DNA of 64,000 bases from Lentinus brumalis (Eukaryota > Basidiomycota > Agaricomycetes > Polyporales > Polyporaceae): contig MARA01000063.1 of NCBI GenBank assembly GCA_001792895.1, forward strand, positions 1-64,000, written 5' to 3'. Positions 20,661 through 34,700 of the stretch are shown piece after piece. Positions within the stretch are counted from its first letter, which is position 1, and each line of letters opens with the position of its first letter. The position numbers were made by a program, and so were the translations under genes. The notes under the pieces were generated by a model. It had not been told where the DNA came from and ran no database searches. It was given only the letters and a program-made list of their open reading frames with translations.

Positions 20661-23600
20661 GCCAGGAGACTTCTGAAGACATTGTTCACGGAACGATACA
20701 TCGGGCAAAATAACAGGCAATCGCGTACCTTGGAAGAGGTGGAGATACGGGATAACGATTCCGGAACGAACCGACTTGATTGTCACGGATGAAGGACGAC
20801 AGACGTGGAAGGATCAGAGGATGAGGTCTCGTACGAGAGTGCTCGATAGTTCTACGGCGTGTAGAATCGGTTGAGCGAGCCAATTAAACGACGGTGATAA
20901 GCGGGTATCAAGGGCGGAGACGATTGCGTGGATGCGATGGAGGCTCCTTGTCCGTGGGGTAGATTAAGAGAGAGGCAGAGAGGGCAAATGAGGACAGACG
21001 AGGGCAGATGAGGGTAGGAGTCAATGTCGTGCGGGGACGGTGCAAAAACAGCATTGCCTGAGCATGGCACAGCGCTGTGGACAGGCCTCCGGGTTACCTG
21101 TCATACAAAGTTCAGCAGATTAAAATCCGATGCTAGACGCTACTGGCCGTCCCGGTGGCTGTACATGTAGTGCTGTGCAAAGCATAATAGCAGACTCGGC
21201 CTACAACTGGGAATAGAGTTCCATCGGACAATCGAACGGTGGAGGGCAAACTCGCTATAGTGACGGTGAGCAACGGGCCGAAACTTGGAAGTAAGCGAAC
21301 ACACGCACCCTTAATCCGACGCATGGTGCGTGGCCTGCGAGTCAGTCCACGTCCGCCATACATACGTCGCCGCGATCGTCTGTAGATATGTCGATTAATA
21401 TCTTGCTCCTGCGCCACGACACACAAGGTGACGATGCGGTAACATATCGGAGGGAAACACGTCGAGGTGGCAGGGTGGCACATCCCGGTCCTCGACTCGC
21501 ATTTCTACCGCGCCCGTATGTATCCTCAAGGTTGCCGAACTCCGGAGATATATGTGGATGTGCCAGTGCTCAGCCGGTGAACTTGAAACCGAAGACTCGC
21601 TCAGATGCGCGGCGCGACGTGCAGCGATTGCTGCGGGAAGAGGTGCGGGGTCAGCGAGGGTCGTCCGTCATGATCTCAATATACGGACTGCACCAGAGTG
21701 ATATCGTCGGCCGCAAGTATCGGAAAGCCAGATCCATGGGGCGAAGAGCGACTTCGTCCGTCAGGTCCTCCTCCAAACAGGGAATGTACAGTCGACACCG
21801 CACGAGCGTGTGTAGTGCGACGTGTCGCTGACTCGAGACCCCACGCGCGCCCTGGGCAGATGCACATCAGTGTCAGCATACCGTGCTCAGCGGATGTGCC
21901 ACGACTCTCACCTACTCATACGACCGTCCAGCCCAGCTCAGAGGCGGGGTGCCCTCCGGAGCCCACGACGCGACACACGGTTTCGTAGCTGTCGAAGGTA
22001 TCCGAGGAATGCTGCTGCTAAGGTTGAAGGCGCGATGACCGCGCGTGTTCTGGACGAGGATGCGGAGTACGTATGCAAGCTCGTGCCTCCACATTGTGCT
22101 GACCTTGGTTCGGGCAGTTCTCGCGGCGTACTCATGAGGCCTCAACAAGAGTTGCCGCATGTGCAAGCGATGCTGTCTCCTGATGACGTGTCAACCTGAG
22201 CATGATAGGCCGGGGGAGATGGCGGATGCGTACCTGGATGGATCTGAAAACCGCGAAAGTCCCTCATTGCGACGATGAGTACGGAGGCGACGGGACCGCG
22301 AGGCCTGTTCAATGACTCGTAAGATCTTATGACCTCAGCAGGAGGGCGGATTCCATGAGGTCGGGAGGAGCTCGAGTTAATGTGCGCGATTCCAGCAGTC
22401 GCGGGTCCTCAGCTTGACTGTGACAAACAGATATATTCGCAGACTACATTGGGCGGGTCACGTTGGTGTAGCGGATGGAGCGCGAGGCGACGTCGTACAG
22501 AGCATATAACAAGCTTGGAGAGAGAGAGGGACGAGTATGGAGAAGCATCAAGGACTTTGGACCACTTTTCCAAGCCCCAACGACACACGCACCGTAGGAG
22601 ACACCATATGCCTCTTATATATACAGACTACCGCGGCTCGCGCAACATGCTTGAAGCATATATGGAGTATGTTACGCGCACCTTTGAACGTGGAGTACGG
22701 CTCTTGTGGGGAGCAGCCGTCGATGCAGGAGGGACAAGGGAGGATGCTCCTCCGCGAGGCGAGGACAGTCTGCACGAGAGTGAGACCAGGCAGAAGGAGA
22801 CCGGACAATATCGGGCGCGGGTGCAGATGAGACGAGGACGCGACGAGATGGCCAGCGGACGGCAGCTGCAGGATGTCGCCCAGGAATCCGAGCCGTCTGG
22901 GGCCGTGGTCCGCCGCCCCGCTTGTGCTCGTGCCGGCGGTGGAGCCCGCATTCTGTGCCGAGGGGGCTGGAGACGGCGACGGAGAGCGCATGGGCGAAGG
23001 TGAGTGGTCGTGTGGATGAAGGAAGGAGGGCGGGGCGGGAACACGTGGCGTCGCATCCCCGTGCGAGGACGATCGCCGCCCCCGCGCGTCGGTCGAGATT
23101 TGGCGGACGTGTGCTGACCGTCCCGCCATGCGCGCCGTGTACAAAGCTGGCTCTGGTCGTCGTCGTCGTCGGGGACGAAGAGAGTGGATAACGGCGCAGA
23201 AGACCTTCGAGCTTATCGCCGCCAGAGTTCACGCTTCTTCTCAGCCCATGTCTCGCTTCTGGGCACTTGCCTGCCTGTCTCGCGCATAGCTCGCTCGCCA
23301 CCTCGCTCCTCGCTCCTGCTCTGGGGTCCGGGAAGGGGTCGTGAAAGCACGGAATCTCTGCTCGGAATCTTGTATACTGTTCCTCATCGCCGTATGCGAC
23401 TGGACGCTGCTCGACCTGAGGATACCACGGTGCTCTGGAGCCTAGAGAACACTGACATCGGCGCGCGAAGCCCTGTCGATGTCCTTGACCTCGTCCGCAT
23501 GGTCGGCATCTGTCTGCGGACAGTCAACAGTACCCGCTGGTGCCTGCACGCGGTCCTTACGGTGGAAGGCAGCGGCAGTAGACGTCGTGTACGAGGTTCA

Positions 23601-26555
23601 GGTATGTCGTCTCCGCCGCTTATGTCGCTTGCGGTAAGGATCCCCATTGAGTGCTGTGGGCCACAGCACCTCACAGCACTCAAGCATTCCCATTCGATGC
23701 GCTATAACATTATGGAGAAGTTGTGCCCGCGGGGCTTTGCGACCCTCTTTTTGTGGCGCGACATTCAGTTGCGTTTCGCCCACGCCCATGGTGAGGACTT
23801 CTATGTAGTCCTACTACATGGACGCCACGCATATACTCGGAGCTTACCCCGCGCATACGCAGTATCCACCTGCCTGATGCCCACTCGAAGTCCGTGGACC
23901 GTCGCGCTAGGGTCCTCGGCGGACGACGCCCATAGGGTCCGTCTGCAGCGCAGGAAGCTGCCTTGGTAGGTATCCTTCTTCTGCCTTAGCCTACGAACAT
24001 AACGTGCTGAATATCGGCATGCTGCAGTAGCTCGGACATACGTTCATCGCGCTATAACTCAGGACCTCAAGAGAGTCTCACAGGGGCCTCGCACCGCGCT
24101 CGCTCGTCCGGAGAGAGCTCTCCATCATCTCAGTCTTTTGTGTGCGATGATCACCGGTATCGCGTCTCCGCGCCGCCGAGGCACCCGCGTTCCCGAGAAA
24201 TCACGCATCGCGTTCATTCGTCGGTTAGACGGCCCTCCCAGAACTGAGAACTCCTTCTTGCCCGTCACCTTATTCTCTAGAAATCCGCAGAATCTGAGCG
24301 CTGAGCACTCAGGCCCGTCGGGTGTACGTACGTTCACAGGTCGCATCATGACCAGCGTCGGTCAGACCGCTGGCCCGACCGCGTGTGGTGCTCTACATTC
24401 GTCGGACGTCCTGCATCGTCCCCACGCAAGACATGCGCCCATCGTCTCGCCATGCGCGTTGGCTCTGACCGTCCTCGTCATCTTCGGGGACGAGCACAGA
24501 GTCGATAGCGGCGCAGAGGGTCTTATCGCCGCCAAAGTCCACGCCTGCCCCTCGACGCCCGTCTCTCGCTCCTAGACGCTCGTAGCTCGCTCGACTCCTC
24601 GATCGTGCACTACTTCGTCTTGCTCTCTGCCTCTACTCACGGTATCATCTCGCTCTTCTCTGAAACTCGCCATGAACATGAACGCACAAGCTCGCCTGGG
24701 AGTCGTCGGTGGACGCTGTTCGACCTGCAAACGCCACGGCGGTCTCAGATCGGAGGTGCGCATTCCTCCGAAACATGGGCCTCGGCGCGCGAAGCCCTGG
24801 CGATGTCGTTTGTGCTCGGCCTTCTACAAAGGTGAGCTACATCCGACGTCATACACGCCACTCACGTCGCAGGCACTCGCGGTCGTCCTTCGCGGGCGGC
24901 GACATGTTGGCTCGCCGTGCGGAGGTTAACGTTCAGGTGTTAGCCGGTGCGCTAGTAGCCTGCCGATGGACTGTGATCGACGTCGCGTCCTCCGTCGGCC
25001 TCAAACAACTCCAGACGACTCGAACGCTCTTCGACCACTGTGACATGCACGGCCGTCGGGACACACCCGCAGTCACTTCGCCCCCGGCTTGTCGGACGAC
25101 GACGCGCGTGTGCATGTAGGAACTCGAGGCTCCTCTCCTAGAACTGGCAGCTTCGTGGACTCGGACTCGCATGAGGCGACCGGGGGTCTGGTTCCCCGAA
25201 TTGTCACTCCACGGCCGACGTCCGTCTGCCGGTGTTCGCCACTATCTAGTGAGTTGCCATCCATCTCAAGACACTTCCGCGCAGAATGGCACTGACGCGA
25301 ACGCGCTGTAGAGTACAGCAACGTACCCGAGCCGAGTCTGGGCAGCGGGAGGCGAGATTACCGGCATTCGGATGCCTTCGAAGTTCGCGTCTGTGGGTCG
25401 TGACGATGTCCGGTGTTCGAGGATCGACGTCTGCGGCAAGTCTTCGTAAACACCCCCGCTTGGCTACGATGCGTGCAGAGGTCGGAGACGGACCTACGGG
25501 TGATTGGGGAGGCGAGCGTGACCGCTGCGACGAGAGTACGTGCGGGCGTGTTTCCTATGTAGTATGTCTTGTCGCAGTATGTACATCCAGATCGATATCT
25601 TGAGCTTGAAATGTTGTCCGTCCAGGAAAGCCAAGCGGTGTCCTGTGGGCGAGGAGTTCGTGCGTAAGGCAGACTCATCCGCCGTCTTGCCACAACGTAC
25701 AGGGAGCATCAACAGCCCGCCGTGTGTGTTGCGCACGCCATTGTGCAAGCGACTCTGAACGCATTCTCGTCTGCACTCCCGGAACGGACAGATACATATG
25801 CGACAGACTGGCTGTATACGTGTACATCGAGCTGAGATAAGTTAGCGACAGAGTCCACGACAGGTAAGTACTCGCGCTGCTGAATCGACGACTCTCCTCG
25901 GGCTCTCTCTTCCACAGCGCGCCCTCGACAATTCCCGCTCCTGGACCTCGTCTCGTCCGTCCGCAGATGAAACCACAGCCTCGAGTATCCTCGCAAAACC
26001 CCTGACTGCCTGAACGGGTGCGCACTGCGACGCGGACTCGGGCGATTGAGCTCTGGTCATGATGGAGGGAAGCGTTGCGCGTGCGGGCCCTCGTGGACTG
26101 CTTGAGGGCGCAGGTCCCGGGATGGGTAACGCGCAAGGTGTCAAACGGGGATGATGATCATGAGCGGCTCGATGCGGGCACGCCAGCGCGATGTTGATGG
26201 CAGGGTCACAGGGAGGAGGAAGGCCGTGTCCAGGCAGGTACCATAGACCGCCCACGACGACCGCGGAGGGTGCTGGGTAGAAAGTATGGATCGGATTCAT
26301 GGTCAGGACTCCGAGCGTCGGTGACTCGCATGATGCACCGTCGGCAGCGGCGGAAAAGAGAGAATAGATTGAGGCGCAGGCCGGATAGGATTCTCAGTCG
26401 TATCATCTGTTGACAGTAGAGCACGTAAATCGTGCTCAGAGTGGGTCATCAGAGTTCCTTCCATCAGGACCATTTCTGTACCAAGCTGGAGGGTCGGCCG
26501 GTCAGATCATGATTATTCGCTCGGGGAGGTTTGTGTGAACTGATGTGACGAACCT
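20661..26555. repeat. array spacer between HET1 and HET2, no gene supported
   Basis: Diverged repeat DNA. 20.80-21.20 kb is a close copy of 36.90-37.41 kb (ACAAAGTTC, AAAATCCGATGCTAG, CTACTGGCCGTCCCGGTGGC). 21.34-22.20 kb matches 37.68-38.78 kb, and 22.18-22.44 kb matches 15.88-16.11 and 38.88-39.11 kb. 23.15-23.50 kb matches 31.69-32.08 and 39.74-40.07 kb, with a second internal copy at 24.46-24.60 kb. 24.90-25.62 kb matches 33.25-33.99 kb. ORFs up to 261 codons occur in all frames with low-complexity Arg/Ser/Pro translations and are not conserved between copies, so I treat the stretch as non-coding. Confidence 0.7.
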
Positions 26556-28445
26556 TCAAGTGCGGTAACATCGATGGTATGAGGCGTCCAAAATGAGCGT
26601 CCGCTCGGGATTGAGAGGGCAACGTGTAAAGGACAGGGTCACTGCATTTGACTCTCCGAGGAAGTGCTCACTGAACTGCAACCTGAACGTCTTCCGGGAC
26701 TTTGGCCATTGGGAGACATGATCCTGTGAGCAGTCGTGACCGGTGTCGGTTGAGAATTTGCTGATCTCCGTCTCCCATTCGACAGTATCCTTCGCAACAT
26801 GTTGGGCGCTGTAAGTCTTAGTGAGTGTCGCCCATATGGCGTCGAAGCGGTGCTGCTCTCCGCGTAGCCTGCGCTCCTGCTGACATTGCCCTACCCTGAT
26901 GACAAAGTAACCATAACCATACCGCACGAAAGCATATGCAGTTGGCAGATTGGAGTCAGCCGTCCAGAGAGAATGGACCCCGGCACCGTGAATCTCAAAG
27001 CGGTCGCACCAAGTATCTGTCAGGAGCTTCCGAATGCGAGCTTCCGGAAAGCGGACGGGGGCATCGAAGGTCAGCTGCATCGGAATAGCTGGGGTGAAAT
27101 CGGACATGGCGGAGTCTGGTAATTGGCCAGGGGCCCGACGCGGCGGAGGTCGATGTCTTATCAGGACTTCCTTCCAAGAAGGAGGTCCATCAGGCGGGCG
27201 TACATCGAAGATCCCCTCATGCAGGGCGGTCCAAGTCCCTGTCAGACGAGGATTGCCGACCTGGTACGAGAGGCTGTGGAATGAGCTCGCTTGACTGTCA
27301 GGGTCGAGTTCAAGATGTAGGAAAACACGGCGAGCCGAGCCATTGGCTGATGACCAGTACAGCTCTGCAAATGTTTTGCCTTCCTGCTGGAAGATGGGAA
27401 TGTTGGCACGGATTCCAGCCGGAGTGACAGCAAATGTCATCTTGTTTACATCCGCAGGTACTCCGAGGGCTGATTCCTGTTCGCTCGTCAGCAACGACGC
27501 ACCACCAACAAACACTTGTTGACTCACATTGTGAGTAGCATCAGCCGTTCGTCGTGGAGGTGTGTATACCATCGCGACCTCTTCAAGGATTGGATCCACG
27601 AAGAAGTCTGTAGGCGACGCAGCAAAGAGACACTCCTTCGGACTCGACTCTTGGTGTCCTTCCCATGCAAAGAGTGTCGTATCTGCCGACTGCTTCATGA
27701 TCTCCTCCAGCAGTCGTCGGAACGCGTTCCTGCCCTCGCCGTAGAGTGGCGGCATGTGGATCTCGAAAAGTCCCAGGAGACAGTACGCCTCGTCCTCCGG
27801 TCGCGTCGTTGTCCGCTCTTGGAACCAAGACATCCGCTGAGCAATGCTGTAGTCTGTGTGACTTCTCTGGAGTCGGAGCACGGCCGCGGGGATGCTGAAT
27901 TCCTCCTCCAGCAAGTCTGCGAGGTCCGCTTTCGTTCCAATGATCTCCCAAGACGACGAGAGGAAGACAAAGAAGCGGGGAGCAATAAGCTCCTGGAGAG
28001 TCCATCCTCTCCGAAACCAGATGCTCTGCTGAAAATCCTTGAGTCGCAGGCGGCGTGAGAGGAACGGAGGAGGGTTGACGTCCCGCAAGTATCCGTAACA
28101 GATAGCTGCGAGGGCGTAGTAGCGGAACATGGAGTTGATCGCCTCAGAGAGCTCGGCACTGCTCGTCTTGTCGATGCAGCAGGTGTCGATCCAGACCCAC
28201 TTGTACCCATGCCTCTCAGCGAGCTCGCAGCACCGCCTGATCTTCTCGGACACGAAATCACGGGGATTTGTGCCGTCAATCCTGCAATACTCCCGGATCT
28301 TCTGAACCTCTTGGAACGACTGCTCCAGAGGTCCGTGCTCGGGCTTGGTGTTCCAGGTATGAGAGAGGATTGCGTACTCGTCGGGGATATCCTCGGGGGA
28401 CGCGAAGAAGTGCAGCTCCGCGCGGTCGGTGCTGAGGACCCACAT
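26556..28445 (-). CDS. HET-domain protein 2, open
   Basis: Uninterrupted frame from MWVLSTDRAELHFF (28445) to the stop at 26556: 629 residues unspliced, or 612 if the family's 51-nt intron (GTGAGTCAACAAGTG...GAACAG, about 27471-27521) is removed. In HET1 and HET4 this intron has an in-frame TAG; here that codon is TCG, so retention adds only 17 residues. The HET core is complete: ILSHTWN, YKWVWIDTCCIDKTSSAELS, WTLQELIAPR, FEIHMPPLYGEGRNAF. The variable segment after GYLRDV (NPPPFLSRRLRLKDFQQ) is about 13 residues shorter than in HET1. The C-terminal module has MTFAVTPAGIRANIPIF, SWKEVLIRHRPP, PAIPMQLTFDAPVRFPEARI and CSQDHVSQWP. A GTGCGT donor upstream suggests a 5'-leader intron. Confidence 0.88.
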   Translation of the reverse strand: MWVLSTDRAELHFFASPEDIPDEYAILSHTWNTKPEHGPLEQSFQEVQKIREYCRIDGTNPRDFVSEKIRRCCELAERHGYKWVWIDTCCIDKTSSAELSEAINSMFRYYALAAICYGYLRDVNPPPFLSRRLRLKDFQQSIWFRRGWTLQELIAPRFFVFLSSSWEIIGTKADLADLLEEEFSIPAAVLRLQRSHTDYSIAQRMSWFQERTTTRPEDEAYCLLGLFEIHMPPLYGEGRNAFRRLLEEIMKQSADTTLFAWEGHQESSPKECLFAASPTDFFVDPILEEVAMVYTPPRRTADATHNVSQQVFVGGASLLTSEQESALGVPADVNKMTFAVTPAGIRANIPIFQQEGKTFAELYWSSANGSARRVFLHLELDPDSQASSFHSLSYQVGNPRLTGTWTALHEGIFDVRPPDGPPSWKEVLIRHRPPPRRAPGQLPDSAMSDFTPAIPMQLTFDAPVRFPEARIRKLLTDTWCDRFEIHGAGVHSLWTADSNLPTAYAFVRYGYGYFVIRVGQCQQERRLRGEQHRFDAIWATLTKTYSAQHVAKDTVEWETEISKFSTDTGHDCSQDHVSQWPKSRKTFRLQFSEHFLGESNAVTLSFTRCPLNPERTLILDASYHRCYRT

Positions 28446-31400
28446 GGGAGACTTCTGGGAGGCGTCGTTGAGAGAAGAACACATCGCGCGACGTATGAGG
28501 TAATCACGCACCTTGGAAGAGACCAAGAGACAACAAAGCGATTGGGAACTAAGCTCGGCCGCGAGTGAAGCACGGATAGGACGTCAAACGACGAGAGGAC
28601 GAGATCGACGCTTCCGAACGGTTCTGCGATGGGTAGAGTCGGCCTGTGTCAGCTCGGACGAGTGGCGCGACGGGAGGCAATGGCAGTCAAGAGCAAAACA
28701 AGCTCTTCAGGATGCGGCAGCGAGCAGAGATCGGCGTGGTCCGGGGGGAGACCGAGTGCGAATTCTGAGACGTGCGAGTAGAGTATCTGTTGAACCACCC
28801 GGTTCTCGAGCACGAATGCACTGATCGGCTCACGATCGCGAGGCGGTCTCGCACAGAGAACGATGATCACAGGATGGGACGAGGATCCGAGGTCGGGGTG
28901 GTCCTGTTGTGAAGAGGGGACACCTCCGACGGTTGGAAGAGGGAGGACAGAAGTACTCTCGAGCTCCGACGGTGTCCTCGATGATCAAGGAAGATAAGAG
29001 CGTCGTGACAAGGGCGCGCGGGAACTTCGCAGCGCTCACTCGTCTCACGATACTCCGGCACATGCCCCCTGCAACACAGATTCCATGAGAACGTGCGCCC
29101 ACAAACACGTACGGGGCGATACGGACATGAGCACTCACTTCTGTATATCGAGGAGGGATGAACTGCCTCAGCGCGAGCGGAGTAGTTCTGATAAGTATCG
29201 GCGGTCGAAGGCGAGACTGTGTCCGGTCTGACGAGCGAGAGCAAAACGTCGTGCGTGATGTGGACCGTGGCGAGGCTCCGCCGCTCGCTTGATCGTCGAA
29301 CCACGCTGAGCGTGAGCGCGCTAGTCCCACTCGCCCGCTGACCACAACGTGAGGACAGCCTGCTCCCACACCGTCCACCCTCGGACGCACTGCACCGTGG
29401 CCTCGTGGCTCGTACAGCCGGCTTCTGAAGTGCAGTACTTGTCAGATACGACAGCACAGCATGTCCAGGGCGGCGACGACTCGGACTCACAGGAATAATG
29501 GTACTGGCAGTACTCGAGACCGCAAAGCGATGTTAGTAGCGAGTTCATGCGAAGAAGCAGTCAGCGCTCGCCGCTCACTCGCACGCGTTCGCGCATCCGC
29601 GAGGATACATACATGGGGACCACCACTCACCAGGATGCTGCCTCAGTCCCGATTGAGCATTGCAGGACGAAAATACGGCCGGCGCAGACGAAGCTTGGGT
29701 CCCTGAATGACGAGCGAAGCGTCGTGCGTCCGCCGAGGAGTGGCAGTACTGGACGTCTTCGAGACCATGCCAGTGATGCGATGTTCATAGCGGGTGCGTG
29801 AGACCTGCATTGGTTGGCCCAGGGTTCGAGCTCCTTTCGGTGCTGGGAGATCCGCGACCCACCAGAATGATAGCCCGATGCTTATGTGCTTGCGTCTGAG
29901 CACGAAGCGAAGGGGAAACTGAAGGGTGACTGGGCCGTGCTGGAGGGCCTGTCGGTGCGATCTCAGGCTATCGATATCAAGAAGCAAGGAAGACGTTCAG
30001 TGCAATGGCAGAGAGGTAGACTTCCAGCGCAATGCCAGCGCAGCTCGCCGCATCCATGCCCGTCCTGTGGTGCGTCAGCTACAGTAGATACCGCTCAGGA
30101 AGTTGTCCATACCTATACTGAGTCCGAATCTTCCAGTCTTGAAGGAGTCGTGCGCGGTCTCCAATGTCTGCGAAGCGTGTCGCTTCAGTGAGTTCTGATT
30201 CAAATGAATACGGACACGTCGTTAGATTGAATGATGACACAAATGTACAGCAGCGTAGCGGGAAGAGGTACTCCGCCATCGCATCATCCTCGCAACACGA
30301 ACCGACTCCCGTCCCAAAACACCCAGACATTGCATGGCAGCAGCATCTTCGCGGAAGCAAGCAACAGCTGCGTGCGTCCGACCAAGTCGAAGGCGACCGA
30401 CCTGCGCATAGAACCCCCCTTGACTGGCGACCGCCATACCTTGGAGATAGCGGGTGCTCAGACCATGTCGTGGCGTCAGAATCCATCGGTGTCGGCTTCC
30501 GGGAGGTGCAGACGCACGAATGGTTGGAGAATTGTGGTCTCGTCCAGCTCCTGCTGAGACGCCTGTGCGAACTCTGCGGCTGCGTGAGGCGTCTGTCTGC
30601 GCCACAAGCGTACGGGAAGATGGGCGGAGGGAGACGTGGATCGGAACGTGGTCTTGTCCGGCACCGGCTGCACGGTCAGAATGGGGATAGGTACATGTAT
30701 AATACGGTATGGAATCGAAGCGCGACCTAGTTGCATACACTGTAGGGGTGGCGTCCTTTGTCTGCGCCCGCGAGCAAGCTGGAGAGTGACGTACCTTCAT
30801 TGCACGAGGCCTCGAGCCCCGCCCTGAGCCTCCTGCGCATGTGTTCCATGCGTCCGAGTGCAACTGAGCTTCGGACGTTGTCGGAGAGGCTCCTGATGAC
30901 TGACCCGCTGGTCTAAACATTGCGTAGGGCCTTCGTAGACACAGGGAGAGCAGCGGCGTCAACCTGGGGGTTTGAGTGTGAGGACGAAGGTGAGGAGAAC
31001 AAAGGCCTGATGCATGCCACTCGTGCGCGAGGGGGATCAACACAGAACACCTGTAGTTCAGACGACCGCCCAGCCAGTCAGCTCGGGGCGTGTGGGATGA
31101 AGTACAGATTCATACGCTCATGAGATTCCCCCAGACCCGTAGGTGGTCGGTCGCGCTATCGTGATCGTGAGGTTCCGCAAATGAATACTGCAAGATGCTT
31201 GTGTGCTTTCTCCGTCATGCGATGGAGTCCACGACATCACAGAGACGGCGGATGGGTATCAAGGTGACGCCGCACAGAACACCCAAGGAGATCGGGACGA
31301 GCGTGGACGCAACCGATAGGAAGTCTCTTCAAGCACAGACAACACGCACCGTAGAAACTGTCACCGTCGACTGGATACTGCACGGTCCTCCCAAAGACTT

Positions 31401-31710
31401 CAATCGTGCATGTCACGCCGCACACAAATGAAACTTGACGGTGTTACCGTTGTCGAGCCTGTCGAGGGATAATACCGGCGCGAGAGTATACTTCGCGAAG
31501 ATTGCGAGGCCAGCCAGAGTCTGCACGAGAGGGATAGCGAGCACAAGAGAGATCAGTGTTGCGCTGAAGCGAGTACTGTGGTCACGAAGAGAGACATAAA
31601 TCGGGTGCGAGTGCGAGTGCAGGTGAGAGGAACATGCGAAGACGCGACGAGCGTGGGCGGGGCGGGAACACGTGGCGACGCGAGTCCCGCCATGCGCGCG
31701 GTCGGCTCTG

Positions 31711-31741
<31 letters not shown>

Positions 31742-34700
31742 GGGACGAAGGCAGTGGCTTACGGCGCAGAAGAACTTCGAGCTTACATATCGCCGCCAAA
31801 ACTCACGGTTGCTTCTCGACGCCCATGTCTTGCTTCTGGACACTCGTCTGCCTGTCTGCTCGTAGCTCGCTCGCCTAGGCTCGGAGTTGCCTCCTCGATA
31901 TTGCACTGGAACCGTCGTAAATATTGTTCATCTTCGTCTGCGACTGGACGCTGCTCGACCTGCGGATGCCACGGTGGTCTGGAACCTAGAGTCCTGCACT
32001 GAAGCCCTAACACAGTGACCCAGGCGCATTTCTATAACATCGTCGCGCGAAGCCCTGTCGATGTCTTCTACCTCGTCCGCAGTGCGCACGCCGCTCGGTC
32101 GGCAGCGGCATCTGTCAGGAGAGTCGAGAGACGGTCATTGCGGTCCAAGGCAGTGACACTGGCAGTAGTTATCGTATATGGTGTTCAGGTGTGTCCTCTC
32201 CCCCGCTTCCGGCTTAGTGCCCTACATCATTCAAGCGTGCCCAGTCGATGCGCTATACCACCATGCATGAGAAATTGTGCCCGCGTGGCCTCCCATCCCT
32301 CTCTTCGCGGCGCGGCAGCCGGGCTTGCATCTCGTCCATGGTGAGGACTTCCCGGGGTCTCTTCGACGTCGACGCGGTGGACGCGATGTACGCTGCTACT
32401 CGCAGCTTACCCAGTGCATGCGCACGCTACGCCGTATCTGGTGGTGATTTGCTCTTCGTCGGATATGCCCTATCTGCACGATGCCCAGCCGTAGGTCCTG
32501 ACCCGTAGGTCCTCGCGCTAAGACTCTCAGTGGACGATGCTTGCGCTACCCCCATACAGGTACGTCTGCAGAGCGACAAGCTCCCCTGGTACGTCTTCTT
32601 TCCTCCCTACGAGTAGACACTTCTGATCATTCGTATCGCACAGTATCAGTACTTTGAATAGTCGTTGACTCGATGACTCGTTCATAGCGCCGAGCCTGCA
32701 ACTCAGCACCGTGTTGGCCTCGCCCGTGCTCACACGACCCAAACGCAGTGGGGAATGCAAGTATTCGCTCCAATTCATGTGCGACGTTGACCTTATCGCG
32801 TTCGCGCGCGGCTGAGGCACGTCTTTGCAGTACTGATACTAGTGCCATCGTACCGCGTTGTCTGGCGCCAGCATGCCATGATGCCTGAATCTGAATGCCG
32901 TCCATATGTACCCCCGCAGCCCACCGGTTGGCAGCTAGGCCACAGCGCCACGACGAGGGCGACGGAACTTACGGCGCACTCAGCAGAATCTCAGGGATAC
33001 GTCCTGAGCCTGATGGTGAGTTGCACGATCCGTCTCTGGTGGATGCCGTGCACGCTCGTCGATAATCGCTGCCCTTTCGTTGCACCGGTTCCTCAGCAAA
33101 CCCGCAGCCCATCCTTGCCCTGACGCTGCCCATCTGCCGAGCGGCAAGAGAGGAGGAAAGGTATAGCGAGTCCCGTCAGCGACCATCCATCCTTCCGACT
33201 TCGGAACATCCTCTCAGCCCTCCCGCGACCATATGCATTTCCTCCAGAGCCCAGCATGCTGGTCCGCCGTGCCCAAGTTCACGTGTCAGCAGGTTGCAGA
33301 AGCATCGCACAGACCTCCAGCACTCGGTATGACGTGACGGGCGGCGATCCACGTCCGTCCTCCGTCGTCCTCATGGAACTCTGGCTCTTCAACCATGCTG
33401 TCAGACCACGATGTGCACGGCCGTCGGGAAAGAGTCTCGCACTCGCTCCGCCTCCAGAGCTCAGGCCTCAGACCTCAGACCTCAGCGCTCCCCGACGACG
33501 CTGATGTGCGCGCGAGTCGAGACTCAAGGCATTTTTCTTACTGACAACGTCCCGGTTTCCAGGGTCAGTGCCGTTGGTCCGCGCTTCGTGGAGTCGCATG
33601 AGACGACCGGTGATGATTGATCTGATCCCAGACTTGTTACTCCACGGGCCACGTCCGTCTGTCCGCCACTATTTAGTGAGTTGCTATTCATCCCAAGCCA
33701 CTTCCGAGCAGGACACTGACGCGAACGCGCTGCACAGCAGATAAAGCGAACCCCGACCCTGAGTTCGAGCAGTGAGCTACGCGATCACGGGCATACGGAC
33801 CTTTCCTTTGCACATTTGTACTCACGACGATGTTTCTCAGCCGGACCTCGTAGATGTCGACATCCCCGCTCGTGTACATCTACATATGCATGGGCGTGTT
33901 CTTGCAGTAATGGTATGGGACGTCTTGTCGTGATGTTGTCGTACATACCATTGCAATTGCTAGTTTGAGCCTGCAAGCCCTGTCCGTCGGGGAAAGCATA
34001 TCGGACATCATGCATCATGCCTCATAGTTCGATCTGCCGCGTCGAGCGTATCCTCGTTCGCACGTCTGAAAGTCTTACGCAACATCGTGTCGTATAACCG
34101 GCATCGAACGGACATAGTCGTGCTATCAATTCCTTGTGTGCATTTCATTGGAGGGACCGATACACGCTCGAGCAACTACGCGACGCGGAGTATATATGTT
34201 ACATCGAAAGAGTCCGCGGATCGCTGACGAATTGACTACAATACAACCTCAACAGCGCGATTGCCCTCGACGCTTTCCGCCCCTAGAACTCGTATCGGCC
34301 GTCGGCCTTCTGGCTACAGCCTTCCCGACGGGCTCTCGGATATGCAAGATGGAGTCGGAACTCGACGTTGCCCCCGGAGAGGCTGTAGTCGGGTACCAGG
34401 AAGACATGCCACTCGCAGCAGGAATACATGGGTTGAGAGCGCACAGCGCGGGCTCGGGCAGCGGAAAGCTCCGGTCGTGAGCGGAGGGGTCGCGCGTGCG
34501 GGGATGGTGCGCTTCCCTCAGGGAGGCGTGCTATGGTGTTCGAAGGCTGGATAACGTGCAAGGTTGGTGGATGCGATGGGACGATGCTGACGACACGGAA
34601 CAGGACCGCGTACACAGCCCCATAGCGGATGAAGCGAAACGACGAGGGGTCGGAAAATCGAGGAGACAGAGCAGGATGGGTCCGGAATAATAGAATTGTC

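Noticed and set aside
22380..23969. Long ORFs (up to 261 codons, both strands) in the HET1-HET2 spacer
   Set aside because: Arg/Ser/Pro-rich translations open in several frames at once, not conserved in the parallel spacers at 31-33 and 38-40 kb. GC-rich shadow ORFs.
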